Positions 42,011-51,047 of a stretch of 64,000 nt of DNA are shown here, piece by piece. The position numbers and the translations under genes are program-made. A model generated the notes under the pieces. That model had not been told where the DNA came from, made no database searches, and saw nothing but the letters and a program-made list of their open reading frames with translations. The stretch's first letter is position 1; each line of letters begins with the position of its first letter. The stretch covers positions 9,330 through 73,329 of the forward strand of contig CAZWVI010000014.1 in NCBI GenBank assembly GCA_964637165.1. The letters are read 5' to 3'. Source of the DNA: CAZWVI01 sp964637165 (GTDB lineage: Bacteria; Planctomycetota; UBA1135).

Positions 42011-43478
42011 CCAGCAATTCGATTTGCTGGTGGTGGGCGGCGGCATTTATGGTGCTTGGTGTGCCTATTCTGCGGCCCTGCGCGGATTGAAAGTGGGATT
42101 AGTTGAACAAAATGATTGGGGGAGTGGTACTTCTCAAGCGTCTTCAAAGTTGATCCACGGAGGATTGCGCTACTTAGAGCATTACGATTTTTCTTTAGTA
42201 CGCAAGGCACTTCACGAGCGTCAATTATTAAACCAAATGGCACCCCATAGAGTTCGCCCTTTGCGTTTTATGATTCCCAACTTTCAAGGTGAAAGGGTTG
42301 GCCCCCTTAAGTTTCGCGCCGGTTTAATGTTATATGATTTTTTGGCTGGCAAAAAGCAACCGGTCGCACCCCATCGAGTTCTAAAGCCAAAGGAAGTTAA
42401 ACAGCGTTGGCCATTTCTGCAGGACGCTGGCTTGCGCGCGGCTTTTAGTTATGGCGATTGTGTAACAGATGACTCGCGCCTAGTTTTGGAAGTGGTCGCC
42501 GGTGCAATCGAAGCTGGTGTTGTAGCGATTAACTACGCAAAATATCAAGATGGAGTGTTGTCCGATCAACTTGGAAAATGCCCCGACCTGCAAATAAAAA
42601 GTCGCGCGACTTTGGCTTGTGTTGGACCTTGGCTTGCAAAGCAAAATATTGATTCCGAGTTGCGTCCACGCCTAGTTATGGGAGTGCACTTAGTGATGCC
42701 AAGTCTCGGTTGCAATGAAGCCTTTCTATTGACCGCCGATGATGGCCGAGTCTTTTTTGCCATTCCTTGGTATGGTCGCACTTTGTTGGGAACTACTGAA
42801 TCAGAGCATGTCAGCGCACCTGAATCGGCTCAAGTGCGCGCGTGTGATGTCGAATATTTATTGCGTAATGCCAATGCTGCATTCGATGGATTGGAATGGA
42901 GTAAGGCAGATGTGATTAGTAGCTTCGCTGGCTTGCGTACTTTGCAAAATCTACAGGGGAGTGCTAGCGCAGTCACGCGTGAGCTTGATTTGCTTGAACT
43001 TGGTAATGAGACGTGGGCACCAATCGGTGGCAAGACAACTTCGGCCAGAGTGGATTCACAGCACATAATCACTAAAGTTATTAAGCGGGCAAATTTGCCA
43101 GCAAACTTGGAAAAGCAAGAGATGACATTTCCATGGCGGCCCCCTGGTGACTGGCCACAATTTGTTTTGCAGGCGATTGAACGCGGTACCAAACTTGGAC
43201 TAAGCGGTGAGTGTGCGCAAAGCCTCGCTGAACGTTATGGTGCGCGAATCGAAAAAGTTTGGGAATTGATTGAGGCTGAACCGAACTTGGCTGAAGCGAT
43301 TCATCCAGAACTAGATTTTTGCAAAGCCGAATTGCTTTATTGCGCCCGTTATGAAATGGCGCAAAACACCGACGATCTTTTGCGCCGTCGAATCCCGCTC
43401 GAATTATTGCTCGGCACTGAACAATGCGCCGAGCTCCACCGCCAATTCGCCGGCGAGTTTGGCGTTGTTGCAAAGTAG
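41979..43478 (+). CDS. glpD: Glycerol-3-phosphate dehydrogenase, FAD-dependent
   Basis: About 499 residues from ATG 41979, inside the end of the GDPD gene. FAD motif LLVVGGGIYGAWCAYSAALRG, then GTSQASSKLIHGGLRYLEHYDF and IGGKTTSARVD are typical GlpD/GlpA segments. It oxidises glycerol-3-phosphate to dihydroxyacetone phosphate with electrons going to quinone. A TTG at 41961 is an alternative start. The last 75 bp overlap the convergent psuG gene. Confidence 0.92.
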   Translation: MIRPNFSSLADQQFDLLVVGGGIYGAWCAYSAALRGLKVGLVEQNDWGSGTSQASSKLIHGGLRYLEHYDFSLVRKALHERQLLNQMAPHRVRPLRFMIPNFQGERVGPLKFRAGLMLYDFLAGKKQPVAPHRVLKPKEVKQRWPFLQDAGLRAAFSYGDCVTDDSRLVLEVVAGAIEAGVVAINYAKYQDGVLSDQLGKCPDLQIKSRATLACVGPWLAKQNIDSELRPRLVMGVHLVMPSLGCNEAFLLTADDGRVFFAIPWYGRTLLGTTESEHVSAPESAQVRACDVEYLLRNANAAFDGLEWSKADVISSFAGLRTLQNLQGSASAVTRELDLLELGNETWAPIGGKTTSARVDSQHIITKVIKRANLPANLEKQEMTFPWRPPGDWPQFVLQAIERGTKLGLSGECAQSLAERYGARIEKVWELIEAEPNLAEAIHPELDFCKAELLYCARYEMAQNTDDLLRRRIPLELLLGTEQCAELHRQFAGEFGVVAK

Positions 43479-44330
43479 CGCGATATTGGTTGCGATACTG
43501 CGGCTATCGGTGGCGGTGGCAAGGTGGTCCAATAAAAACGGGGTCAGTTGTTGTCCACCAATCTTGTTTAGTTCGGCTTGGGCCACAGCCTCTTTAACTA
43601 AAGCATTTATTTCGGCTTGTTCAAAGGCCAATTCAGTTGGCACTGGATTCGCCAACAGCACGCCACTATCGCGGTTTAAGGCACCCCAGTGATTGGCGCA
43701 AACCATTGCACAATGTTTACTGCTATCAACTCGATGGGGGACTAGAAGTTCTGCTGATCCACGCGAATGAAATTGCGGGAAGTAATCAGTTTGAAAGCCA
43801 AGCACTGGAATTTGCAATGATTCCAAACTTTCTAGGGTTGCCGGCAGGTCGAGTACCGATTTTGCACCGGCGCTAACCACACAGCATTGAGTGTTCGCCA
43901 ACTCGGCCAGGTCGGACGAAATATCGCGATGCTTTTCCCAGCCACGATGCACCCCGCCAATCCCGCCGGTGGCAAAGACTGAAATTCCGGCCAACTTACA
44001 AACCGCCAAAGTTCCCGAAACGGTGGTGCCAGCCGAGGAAGCATTGGCACAGGCGACCGCCAAGTCGCGCGCGCCAACCTTGAGCGCGTTGTCGTCGTAG
44101 GCAAGTTGTTCTAAGTGGTCATCGCGCATGCCGACCACAATCCGCCCCTCGTGGACAGCAATTACCGCTGGAGTCGCGCCCGCGGCTCGCACCGCCTCGG
44201 CCATCTGCTGGACAGCCTCCAGATTCTGTGGACGCGGCAGTCCATGAGTGAGCACCGCGGTCTCCAATGCGACGACTGCGCCACCATTTTCCAGAGCTTC
44301 GGCGACTTCATTATTTCCAACAGTTAACAT
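43404..44330 (-). CDS. psuG: Pseudouridine-5'-phosphate glycosidase
   Basis: 308 residues. ALETAVLTHGLPRPQN, TPAVIAVHEGRIVVG, VFATGGIGGVHRG, VVSAGAKSVLDLPATLE and GFQTDYFPQF are highly conserved in PsuG/YeiN. It splits pseudouridine-5'-phosphate into uracil and ribose-5-phosphate. No pseudouridine kinase (psuK) is adjacent. Its 3' end is antisense to the last 75 bp of glpD. Confidence 0.95.
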   Translation of the reverse strand: MLTVGNNEVAEALENGGAVVALETAVLTHGLPRPQNLEAVQQMAEAVRAAGATPAVIAVHEGRIVVGMRDDHLEQLAYDDNALKVGARDLAVACANASSAGTTVSGTLAVCKLAGISVFATGGIGGVHRGWEKHRDISSDLAELANTQCCVVSAGAKSVLDLPATLESLESLQIPVLGFQTDYFPQFHSRGSAELLVPHRVDSSKHCAMVCANHWGALNRDSGVLLANPVPTELAFEQAEINALVKEAVAQAELNKIGGQQLTPFLLDHLATATDSRSIATNIALLCNNAKLAGELAVELGALFSAEQ

Positions 44331-44436
44331 TTGGAGGATTATAGTTTACTTTGATAATCGTACTTGGGAACTATACCGCTCTATTTCAAAGTTTAGATAT
44401 TAAATAACTTGTTGTCTGATTAACCGAGTTTATCAC

Positions 44437-44463
44437 TAGGCGGAGGGAAAAATTTCCTGCCTA
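44437..44463 (+). promoter_or_regulatory. 5' hairpin upstream of FadL-like gene
   Basis: TAGGC pairs with GCCTA (44459-44463), and AGGGAA with TTTCCT inside. The stem contains the purine-rich GGAGGG. It ends 7 nt before the ATG at 44471 and could modulate initiation or mRNA stability. Confidence 0.35.
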
Positions 44464-44470
44464 AAGAAAA

Positions 44471-45802
44471 ATGTTGAACAAGAAAATCACTAATTGGGGC
44501 GCTTGCGTCCTGCTCGTATTTGTTTTCGCTAGTGCACCTAGTGTTGCTCAAACCGGTCACGTGCTAAACGGAATCGGTGCAGTGAACCAGGGCATGGCTG
44601 GTACTGGGGTTGCGGCTCCTTTGGACGCTTCGGGCGCATTGAATTGGAACCCAGGTTCCATCTCTCGCCTAGGCCGCAATGAGATTCAGTTCAGCATGGA
44701 AATGATGAAGCCTGACATTGAAATGTCATCTAGCAACCCAATGCTCGGTGGCTTTGGCTTACCAACCGAAGGAACTTCTGAAAGTAAGGAGGCGATCTTT
44801 GCGATTCCTAGTTTTGCCATGGTTTACGGAATTGAAGATTCCGAATGGACTTTTGGTATGGGTGCTTTTGGAATTGGCGGGTTCGGTGTTGACTACGCCG
44901 CCAGTGATAGTAATCCATTGCTAATGCCTGCTGGCTTAGGCTTTGGTGCGATTTACTCACAATTCCAGATGTTGCAAGTTGCTCCAACTTTCTCACGCAC
45001 TTTAGGTGATAACTGGTCAGTTGGATTTGCTCCAACAATTAACCAGGCACAACTTGCAGTTGACCCCGGTTGTTTCGGTGCGCCCGATGTAATTGATCCT
45101 GACGGCAACCCTGGAACTGGTGATGAGTATGCGGTTTACCCATCAGCTTCACATGCTGATTCAGCTTGGGGATATGGTGCTCAATTTGGCGCCATGTACA
45201 AAGGTGATGACGGTTGGAACTTTGGTGTCTCATACAAGACTGAACAAACATTCGACAACTTCGAATACAACTCAGTTGACACTAATGGTGCTTACCAAGA
45301 ATTAACCTTGGATATGGATTTCCCAGCGATTGCCTCATTGGGTGCGTCCTACACCGGTTTAGATAAATGGACTTTCGCATTTGACGCTAAGTACATTGAC
45401 TATTCCGCAACCGACGGTTTTGGCGAGGCAAGTTTCGAGGAAGATTTCTCGGTTGGTGGATTTGGTTGGGATAGCATCATGGTTTACTCCTTGGGAGTTA
45501 ACTATGACTTAGATGATTGCGTTGCCTTGCGCGCTGGATACGCTTACAACGATAATCCAATTCCAGATGCGAACGCAACCTTCAACGTGCCCGCTCCAGC
45601 GATTATTCAACAGCATATGTCTGCAGGCATTAGTTACTGCGTTCAGGAAAACTGGTTCTTAGATCTCGCTTACCACCATGGTTTCGAAAACGAAATTGAA
45701 GGCGAAATGGGGCACCCATTCATGGGTTCAGTGCCTGGAACTTCAGTCAACAATAAAATGTCAACCGACAGTTTGGTAATCGGATTTAGAGTAAACTTCT
45801 AG
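44471..45802 (+). CDS. OmpP1/FadL-family outer-membrane transporter
   Basis: 443 residues. A signal peptide ends at PSVAQ; the mature N-terminus GHVLNGIGAVNQGMAGTGVAAPLDASGALNWNPGSI-type region is the FadL hatch and substrate segment. The rest alternates amphipathic strands and ends in Phe (VIGFRVNF), as outer-membrane barrels do. FadL proteins import long-chain fatty acids or other hydrophobic compounds. The stop overlaps that of the convergent gene in a CTAG. Confidence 0.88.
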   Translation: MLNKKITNWGACVLLVFVFASAPSVAQTGHVLNGIGAVNQGMAGTGVAAPLDASGALNWNPGSISRLGRNEIQFSMEMMKPDIEMSSSNPMLGGFGLPTEGTSESKEAIFAIPSFAMVYGIEDSEWTFGMGAFGIGGFGVDYAASDSNPLLMPAGLGFGAIYSQFQMLQVAPTFSRTLGDNWSVGFAPTINQAQLAVDPGCFGAPDVIDPDGNPGTGDEYAVYPSASHADSAWGYGAQFGAMYKGDDGWNFGVSYKTEQTFDNFEYNSVDTNGAYQELTLDMDFPAIASLGASYTGLDKWTFAFDAKYIDYSATDGFGEASFEEDFSVGGFGWDSIMVYSLGVNYDLDDCVALRAGYAYNDNPIPDANATFNVPAPAIIQQHMSAGISYCVQENWFLDLAYHHGFENEIEGEMGHPFMGSVPGTSVNNKMSTDSLVIGFRVNF

Positions 45803-46344
45803 TAGAACAACGAGTACCCGAAGTAAACGCTGGTGTCTCCTACATCGTAGGGGGCACCACGCAGTTCCCAGCTAAAGTCAGAATATTCCAACCAAAATTC
45901 AACCGCACCATTTTGGGTTATGAATTGAGTTATGCCGGCGGAGCCAGAGTAAAACCAATTATCAGCTTGCGATCCAAAGGCTTGTAGTTTTGCATAACCA
46001 GCTTCGGCTTGTGCCCACGAACGAACATTGCCATGAGTTTGGAACCAATAGCGTCCATACCAAGAGGCGGCGCCAATCGTGCTTGGGTTTGCTGAGTAGC
46101 GCGTTTTTAAGTAGTCGAGGTTCACTCCTGACTCCATTGTTGGAGTTAAGAATGCACCAGTAGATGCGTTGAAGCCGATGCGTTCAGCCTTGCTCTCGCC
46201 CTGGGAGTTTGAAGTCTCAACGGTATTCCACGAGCTTGAAAATGCACTGCGGACAGTTCCAGATTTGAACTGAGGCCCATTGGATGCAGCGCAGCTTAAA
46301 CACAATGCGGCACTGATGAGGGTGAGGGTAGAGAGGCGAATCAT
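45799..46344 (-). CDS. Small outer-membrane beta-barrel-like lipoprotein
   Basis: About 181 residues from ATG 46344. The signal peptide ends at a possible lipobox LCLSC. The mature sequence alternates aromatic and polar residues (WYGRYWFQTHG, WAQAEAGYAKL, EFWLEYSDFSW) and ends in YFGYSLFY, a barrel-type C-terminus. No named family recognised. Convergent with the FadL-like gene. Confidence 0.6.
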   Translation of the reverse strand: MIRLSTLTLISAALCLSCAASNGPQFKSGTVRSAFSSSWNTVETSNSQGESKAERIGFNASTGAFLTPTMESGVNLDYLKTRYSANPSTIGAASWYGRYWFQTHGNVRSWAQAEAGYAKLQAFGSQADNWFYSGSAGITQFITQNGAVEFWLEYSDFSWELRGAPYDVGDTSVYFGYSLFY

Positions 46345-46390
46345 CTTGCTAGGCAATATACCGCTATTATTTGAGCAGCTTAGTGCTTTC

Positions 46391-46417
46391 CTAAGTAATT
46401 ATTCTTCAATAACTTAG
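46391..46417. promoter_or_regulatory. Inverted repeat upstream of ArsR-type regulator
   Basis: CTAAGT (46391-46396) and ACTTAG (46412-46417), with ATT/AAT inside, form an imperfect palindrome about 35 bp before the regulator. Position and symmetry fit an autoregulatory ArsR-type operator. Confidence 0.45.
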
Positions 46418-46452
46418 AGATTTGGGCTTGCGGCTTGTGAGGGGGGGTTTAT

Positions 46453-46833
46453 TTGTTAATGAAAACAGCAACTACGGTAGCAAGACCAATGACATCTAAT
46501 CCAAGCATCGAGCCAGACTTAGCAGCTTTTGAACTTCAGGCAGAGTACTGTCGCGCCATGGGTCACCCAGCGCGGCTTATGATTTTGCATTACCTTTACC
46601 AGGCAGGGGAAGATATTCCATCAGCATTCTTATTGGAAAAATTGAAGATTACTAAAGCTGGTCTTTCTCAACACCTCGCTAAGATGTCGATGGTGGGCTT
46701 AATTAAAACTCGCCGCGAAGGGCGTTTTTTATACGTCGGATTGGCCTGTTCTGAAGTTGGTCAAGCATGTGCCTTAGTGCGTTCCGCTTTAAGTAAAGAT
46801 GCTGACTCACGAGTATCAGCTCTGACAAATTAA
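46453..46833 (+). CDS. ArsR-family winged-helix regulator
   Basis: About 126 residues from TTG 46453, preferred because a GAGGGGG stretch stands 5 nt upstream; ATG 46459 is the alternative. The core AMGHPARLMILHYL, LLEKLKITKAGLSQHLAKMSMVGLIKTRREGRFLYVGL is ArsR winged helix. Cys occurs in EYCRAM and LACSEVGQAC. The position of the redox Cys in SqrR/BigR alpha-2 is His here, so a classical persulfide switch is not assured. It directly precedes the sulfur-respiration genes and probably regulates them. Confidence 0.88.
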   Translation: MLMKTATTVARPMTSNPSIEPDLAAFELQAEYCRAMGHPARLMILHYLYQAGEDIPSAFLLEKLKITKAGLSQHLAKMSMVGLIKTRREGRFLYVGLACSEVGQACALVRSALSKDADSRVSALTN

Positions 46834-46851
46834 TTGATAACAAGTAAAACC

Positions 46852-49062
46852 ATGTCACAACTTTCACGTCGAAATTTCTTGCGCATTGGTGGCGCCACTG
46901 GAGTTGGAGTAACTTTGGGCGGTTCAATGGATTCGTCTTGGCTTCAAGCTGCAGCTGAAGGTCAAAGCCCTCAGCCGGATGACCAGGTTATTCCGAGTGT
47001 GTGTGAGATGTGCTTTTGGAAATGTGGAATTAATGCGCACATCCGTGATGGCAAATGTGTGTCGATTTCCGGCAACGAAAAACACCCGTTGAGCCGTGGC
47101 AAATTGTGCCCGCGCGGCGTTGGTGCACTAGGTTCACTTTATGATCCTGACCGTTTGGTGAAACCATTAATTCGTGTTGGCGAACGTGGTAGTGAGCAGT
47201 TTCGTGAAGCAACTTGGGAAGAGGCTCTAGATAAAACAGCTCAAGGTTTGCAGCAATCAATTGATCAGCATGGACCGGAGGCGATTGCCATGCTTTACCA
47301 CGGTGCTGGTGGTAGCTTTTTCAAAACGCTTATGAAGGGCATGGGATCGGCGAACATTGCGGCACCGTCCTATGCGCAGTGTCGTGGACCGCGTGAAGTT
47401 GGATTCGAGTTAACTTTTGGTGAGGGGGTTGGGTCACCGGAAATAACTGATATCCGCAACGCGCGGGCCATGGCACTAATCGGTGCACACCTTGGTGAAA
47501 ATATGCACAACACTCAAGTGCAAGATTTTGCTGAGGCAATTGGTAAAGGCTTGGATTTAATCGTGGTTGATCCTCGATACTCAGTTGCCGCTGGCAAGGC
47601 CAAGCATTGGTTGCCAATTAAACCAGGTACTGACATCGCCTTGTTGCTGGGTTGGGCGAATGCAATTTTGGAAAACAACTGGTTCGATAGGAATTGGATT
47701 GAGGCCAACACTATTGGTTTAGAAAAGTTTCAAGCTGAAGTTGCCAAGTACACCCCAGATGCGGTGTTTGCAGAAACTGGAATCAAGCCGGAGTTGGTGG
47801 TGGAAAGCGCACGAACTTTGGCGCAATCAGCGCCGGCGGCCTTGGTGCACCCCGGACGACACGTAACTTGGTATGGTGACGATGCTCAACGCAGTCGCGC
47901 TATTGCCCTTGTTAACGCTCTATTGGGCAATTGGGGACAGGAAGGAGGGTTTTATATGTCTTCAAAATCTGAGCTCAAGGGGCTTCCTGGATTGCCGGAT
48001 TTCCCTGAACATCGCCCCGCTGCTGACCGCGTTGAAGGTGAACATATTTTCGCCGGCTCAACTTTAGCAAGCGGTTTGCGGGAAGCTACATTAACCGGCA
48101 AGCCCTACCCAATTAAATCATGGTTGGTTTACTCAACCAACTTGCCGGTAGTTTTGCCGGATCCACGCAAAACTTATGAAGCCATAAAAAAATTAGACTT
48201 CATGGTTGCGATTGATATTCTTCCCGCTGAAATTTGTGGTTGGGCGGATGTAGTTTTACCTGAATGTACATTCTTAGAGCGACACGATGATTTAATTGCG
48301 CCGTGGTATCGCGAACCTTATATCGCAATGCGTCAGCCAGTTGTTCCGCCATTGGGCGATTCAAAACCTGGTTGGTGGATGGCCAAAGAGCTAGCTAAAC
48401 GATTGGGCTTGGAATCTTACTTTCCATGGAGAACTCCTAGTGAACTTCATCGTAAACGTTTGGTCGCTAGTGGATACAGCTCGCAACAGGAGCAAGACCT
48501 CATTAATAGTGGAGTCATTCTTACTGAAGCAGATCCGCAATACTTAAGCCCAGGTGAGCAGTATGAGTACTACACACCGAGTGGCAAAGTCGAGTTGTGG
48601 TCACAACAATTAGCAGATGCGGGCTTTGATCCGGTGCCGGTTTATCGTCGGCCTGAACAGCCCTCGCCGGGCGAATTCCGCCTCTTAACAGGCCGTGCTC
48701 CAGTGCACACATTCAGTCGCACCACTAATAACCGAGTGTTGTTAGAGCAGTTCCCTGAAAATGAAATTTGGGTTAATAGAATTGTTGCCGAAGACTTAGG
48801 TTTGCAAAGTGGTGACTACGTGATGATTCGAAACCAGAACGATGCCACTACCGGACCAATACGGGTCAAATCCACCGAACGAATTCGCGGCGATTGCGTT
48901 TATATGGTGCATGGTTTTGGACATAAATCAAAGGGCTTAAAAGGTAGTGTGCGCAAGGGCGGCGATGATGCCGCTTTAACAACTCGCTATAAAGTGGATC
49001 CGTTAATGGGCGGTACTGGAATGAATGTTAACTTTGTCACTTTAGAAAAGGTGGAGGTCTGA
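46852..49062 (+). CDS. phsA: Molybdopterin oxidoreductase, thiosulfate/polysulfide reductase-type catalytic subunit
   Basis: 736 residues from ATG 46852. A Tat signal SRRNFLRIGG (5-14) exports it folded. [4Fe-4S] ligands are C51, C54, C58 and C86, and the probable Mo ligand is C177 (YAQCRGPRE), as in PhsA/PsrA rather than the Sec or Ser of other enzymes. Motifs GAHLGENMHN and DPRYS belong to MGD binding. It would reduce thiosulfate, polysulfide or tetrathionate, or oxidise in reverse. Followed after 1 nt by its 4Fe-4S partner and then a NrfD-type membrane subunit. Confidence 0.9.
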   Translation: MSQLSRRNFLRIGGATGVGVTLGGSMDSSWLQAAAEGQSPQPDDQVIPSVCEMCFWKCGINAHIRDGKCVSISGNEKHPLSRGKLCPRGVGALGSLYDPDRLVKPLIRVGERGSEQFREATWEEALDKTAQGLQQSIDQHGPEAIAMLYHGAGGSFFKTLMKGMGSANIAAPSYAQCRGPREVGFELTFGEGVGSPEITDIRNARAMALIGAHLGENMHNTQVQDFAEAIGKGLDLIVVDPRYSVAAGKAKHWLPIKPGTDIALLLGWANAILENNWFDRNWIEANTIGLEKFQAEVAKYTPDAVFAETGIKPELVVESARTLAQSAPAALVHPGRHVTWYGDDAQRSRAIALVNALLGNWGQEGGFYMSSKSELKGLPGLPDFPEHRPAADRVEGEHIFAGSTLASGLREATLTGKPYPIKSWLVYSTNLPVVLPDPRKTYEAIKKLDFMVAIDILPAEICGWADVVLPECTFLERHDDLIAPWYREPYIAMRQPVVPPLGDSKPGWWMAKELAKRLGLESYFPWRTPSELHRKRLVASGYSSQQEQDLINSGVILTEADPQYLSPGEQYEYYTPSGKVELWSQQLADAGFDPVPVYRRPEQPSPGEFRLLTGRAPVHTFSRTTNNRVLLEQFPENEIWVNRIVAEDLGLQSGDYVMIRNQNDATTGPIRVKSTERIRGDCVYMVHGFGHKSKGLKGSVRKGGDDAALTTRYKVDPLMGGTGMNVNFVTLEKVEV

Positions 49063-49063
49063 G

Positions 49064-49618
49064 ATGTCTTCAACTCCTGAAAAAAGATACGGGATGGCAG
49101 TTGATATGAGTGCTTGCGTCGGCTGCAGTGCTTGCGTTATCGCTTGTAAAAGTGAAAACCAAGTTCCCGATGGCAACTCACGTCGTTGGGTTAATCAAGT
49201 TGTCACTGGTAGCTTCCCCAACTTAAGCATGGATATTTGGTCGGATAGTTGTCAGCACTGCGACGATGCTCCGTGCGTACAAAATTGTCCAACCGGTGCC
49301 AGTTATGTGGACATGAAAACTGGAACCGTGCAAGTTGAGGCAGAGGATTGCACCGGATGCAAAGCGTGCATGGCTTCTTGCCCATACGATGCCCGATTCG
49401 TGCACCCCGAGGGCTTCGTGGACAAATGCACTTTGTGCGTGCATCGTCTTGAAAAGGGTGATACCACCGCCTGCGCGGCGATTTGCCCAACCGCGGCAAT
49501 TATTGTTGGCGATTTAAATGATTCCGAATCTGAATTAGTTCAGATCTTGGAGAAGCGCGACAACCACCGACAAAAAGAATCGGCCGGTACTGAACCTAAG
49601 TTTTTCCTGTTGGATTAA
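49064..49618 (+). CDS. phsB: 4Fe-4S electron-transfer subunit
   Basis: 184 residues, no signal peptide, so probably co-exported with the Tat-signal subunit. Sixteen cysteines in four groups (CVGCSACVIAC, CQHCDDAPCVQNC, CTGCKACMASC, CTLCVH...CAAIC) bind four [4Fe-4S] clusters, as in PsrB/PhsB. It passes electrons between the molybdenum subunit and the membrane subunit. ATG lies one base after the previous stop. Confidence 0.92.
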   Translation: MSSTPEKRYGMAVDMSACVGCSACVIACKSENQVPDGNSRRWVNQVVTGSFPNLSMDIWSDSCQHCDDAPCVQNCPTGASYVDMKTGTVQVEAEDCTGCKACMASCPYDARFVHPEGFVDKCTLCVHRLEKGDTTACAAICPTAAIIVGDLNDSESELVQILEKRDNHRQKESAGTEPKFFLLD

Positions 49619-49630
49619 GGTGAATTAAAA

Positions 49631-50515
49631 ATGTTACAAGAATCATTGATTGAGTTTTCATCGACTAGGATGAATCCACACATCGACCCGCAGATGCACA
49701 TCTGGGGTTGGGAAGTTCCAGTCTATTTGTTTTTTGGCGGATTGGTGGCGGGAATGTTAATGCTGAATGCTGCCAGTGTTTTACTGAATAAAGAAGATAA
49801 ATTCCGAACCTGTAGCAGGCTACTGCCGTGGCTTTCCTTGCCATTGCTCGGACTTGGTCTGGGCGCGCTGTTTTTGGATCTCGAATACAAATGGCACGTG
49901 TATAAATTTTATACTAGCTTTCAATTGTCCTCGCCAATGTCGTGGGGATCTTGGGTGCTACTTTTGGTCGGCGGAGTTGGCGTGCTAACTTTGTTTAATC
50001 CTGAAGCACATAAGCGCAAACTTGCTTGGGCCAATTTAGGCTTGGGAGTTATTTTGGGAATCTATACCGGAGTATTGTTGTCATCTTTTGCCGCGCGTCC
50101 ATTATGGAATTCAGCACTCTTAGGCCCCCTGTTTTTAATCTCAGGTGCTTCGACAGCCGCGGCCTTCACCGCCATTTTGAGTGGCGAAGGAGAAGAGCGC
50201 GAAAGCCTGGTGAAGTTGGATCTTGGCCTAATTGTTTTAGAACTCTTGTTCTTAGGATTGTGGCTAATTGGTCTAGCCAACGGTGGCACTTCAACTCAAG
50301 GTGCGTTGGCTTTGGTGTGGGGCGGTGAGTTCACTGCCAGCTTCTGGACATTAGTGGTTGTATTGGGACTTGCTGTCCCCGCAGTTTTAGAGGTCCAAGC
50401 TCTACGTAATCGTTGGGCGGAAAGTTTGGTGGCCCCAAGCTTGGTAATCGTTGGCGGCCTTGCTCTTCGATTTGTTCTTGTGCAGGCCGGCCAAGCATCC
50501 GGCATTGGAGGTTAA
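49631..50515 (+). CDS. NrfD/PsrC-family membrane subunit
   Basis: 294 residues with about eight membrane helices and the opening WGWEVPVYLFFGGLVAGML typical of NrfD/PsrC proteins. It exchanges electrons with the quinone pool and anchors the complex. No heme-ligand pattern is obvious, in line with PsrC. Third gene of the 46852-50515 complex. Confidence 0.9.
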   Translation: MLQESLIEFSSTRMNPHIDPQMHIWGWEVPVYLFFGGLVAGMLMLNAASVLLNKEDKFRTCSRLLPWLSLPLLGLGLGALFLDLEYKWHVYKFYTSFQLSSPMSWGSWVLLLVGGVGVLTLFNPEAHKRKLAWANLGLGVILGIYTGVLLSSFAARPLWNSALLGPLFLISGASTAAAFTAILSGEGEERESLVKLDLGLIVLELLFLGLWLIGLANGGTSTQGALALVWGGEFTASFWTLVVVLGLAVPAVLEVQALRNRWAESLVAPSLVIVGGLALRFVLVQAGQASGIGG

Positions 50516-50516
50516 A

Positions 50517-51047
50517 ATGAAAAAAACTCATGAAGAAAAACCTTTGTGGTCGCCATATCTTGCCGGGATAGCCCTGGGCTTGGTGTTGTGTGCCGCTTTC
50601 TTGATTAACGGAAATGGGTTAGGCGCATCAGGTGGTTTCGGTCGCCTCGGCCTATTGGTCGTGGATACTGTTAATCATCAACATGTGTTGAACTTGGAGC
50701 ATGCCGCGCCAATGTTGAAAGCCGATCATCATTACTTAAAGGACCCGCTTGTTTTTGGGTTAATAGGAGTAGCCATCGGCGGCTTTTTCTCAGCATTTTC
50801 AGCAGGTCGAGTGGCTAAAGGGGGCACCATTGAGCGTGGCCCCAACACCAGTCGTCGCAAACGATTATTGTTCGCTTTAATCGGCGGCATATTAATGGGC
50901 TTCGCGGCGCGTTTGGCACGCGGCTGCACCAGTGGTCAAGCACTTTCAGGTGGGGCGATGCTCTCGCTTGGAAGTTGGGCCTTCATGTTCTCAGTTTTTG
51001 CCGGAGGCTTTGCCTTTGCATGGTTTGTTAGGAAACAGTGGCGATGA
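50517..51047 (+). CDS. YeeE/YedE-family sulfur-compound transporter, half 1
   Basis: About 176 residues, four or five membrane helices. GFAARLARGCTSGQALSGGAMLSLGSW contains the conserved Cys of the YeeE/YedE (TsuA) family, whose Bacillus/Spirochaeta members take up thiosulfate through Cys-based relay sites. TAA-A-ATG spacing from the NrfD gene and ATGA overlap with the next gene place it in the operon. It probably forms a pair with the next protein. Confidence 0.87.
   Translation: MKKTHEEKPLWSPYLAGIALGLVLCAAFLINGNGLGASGGFGRLGLLVVDTVNHQHVLNLEHAAPMLKADHHYLKDPLVFGLIGVAIGGFFSAFSAGRVAKGGTIERGPNTSRRKRLLFALIGGILMGFAARLARGCTSGQALSGGAMLSLGSWAFMFSVFAGGFAFAWFVRKQWR

Noticed and set aside
46852..49062. 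Selenocysteine in the molybdopterin enzyme
   Set aside because: The catalytic position has Cys177 (UGU codon region intact) and no in-frame UGA occurs.
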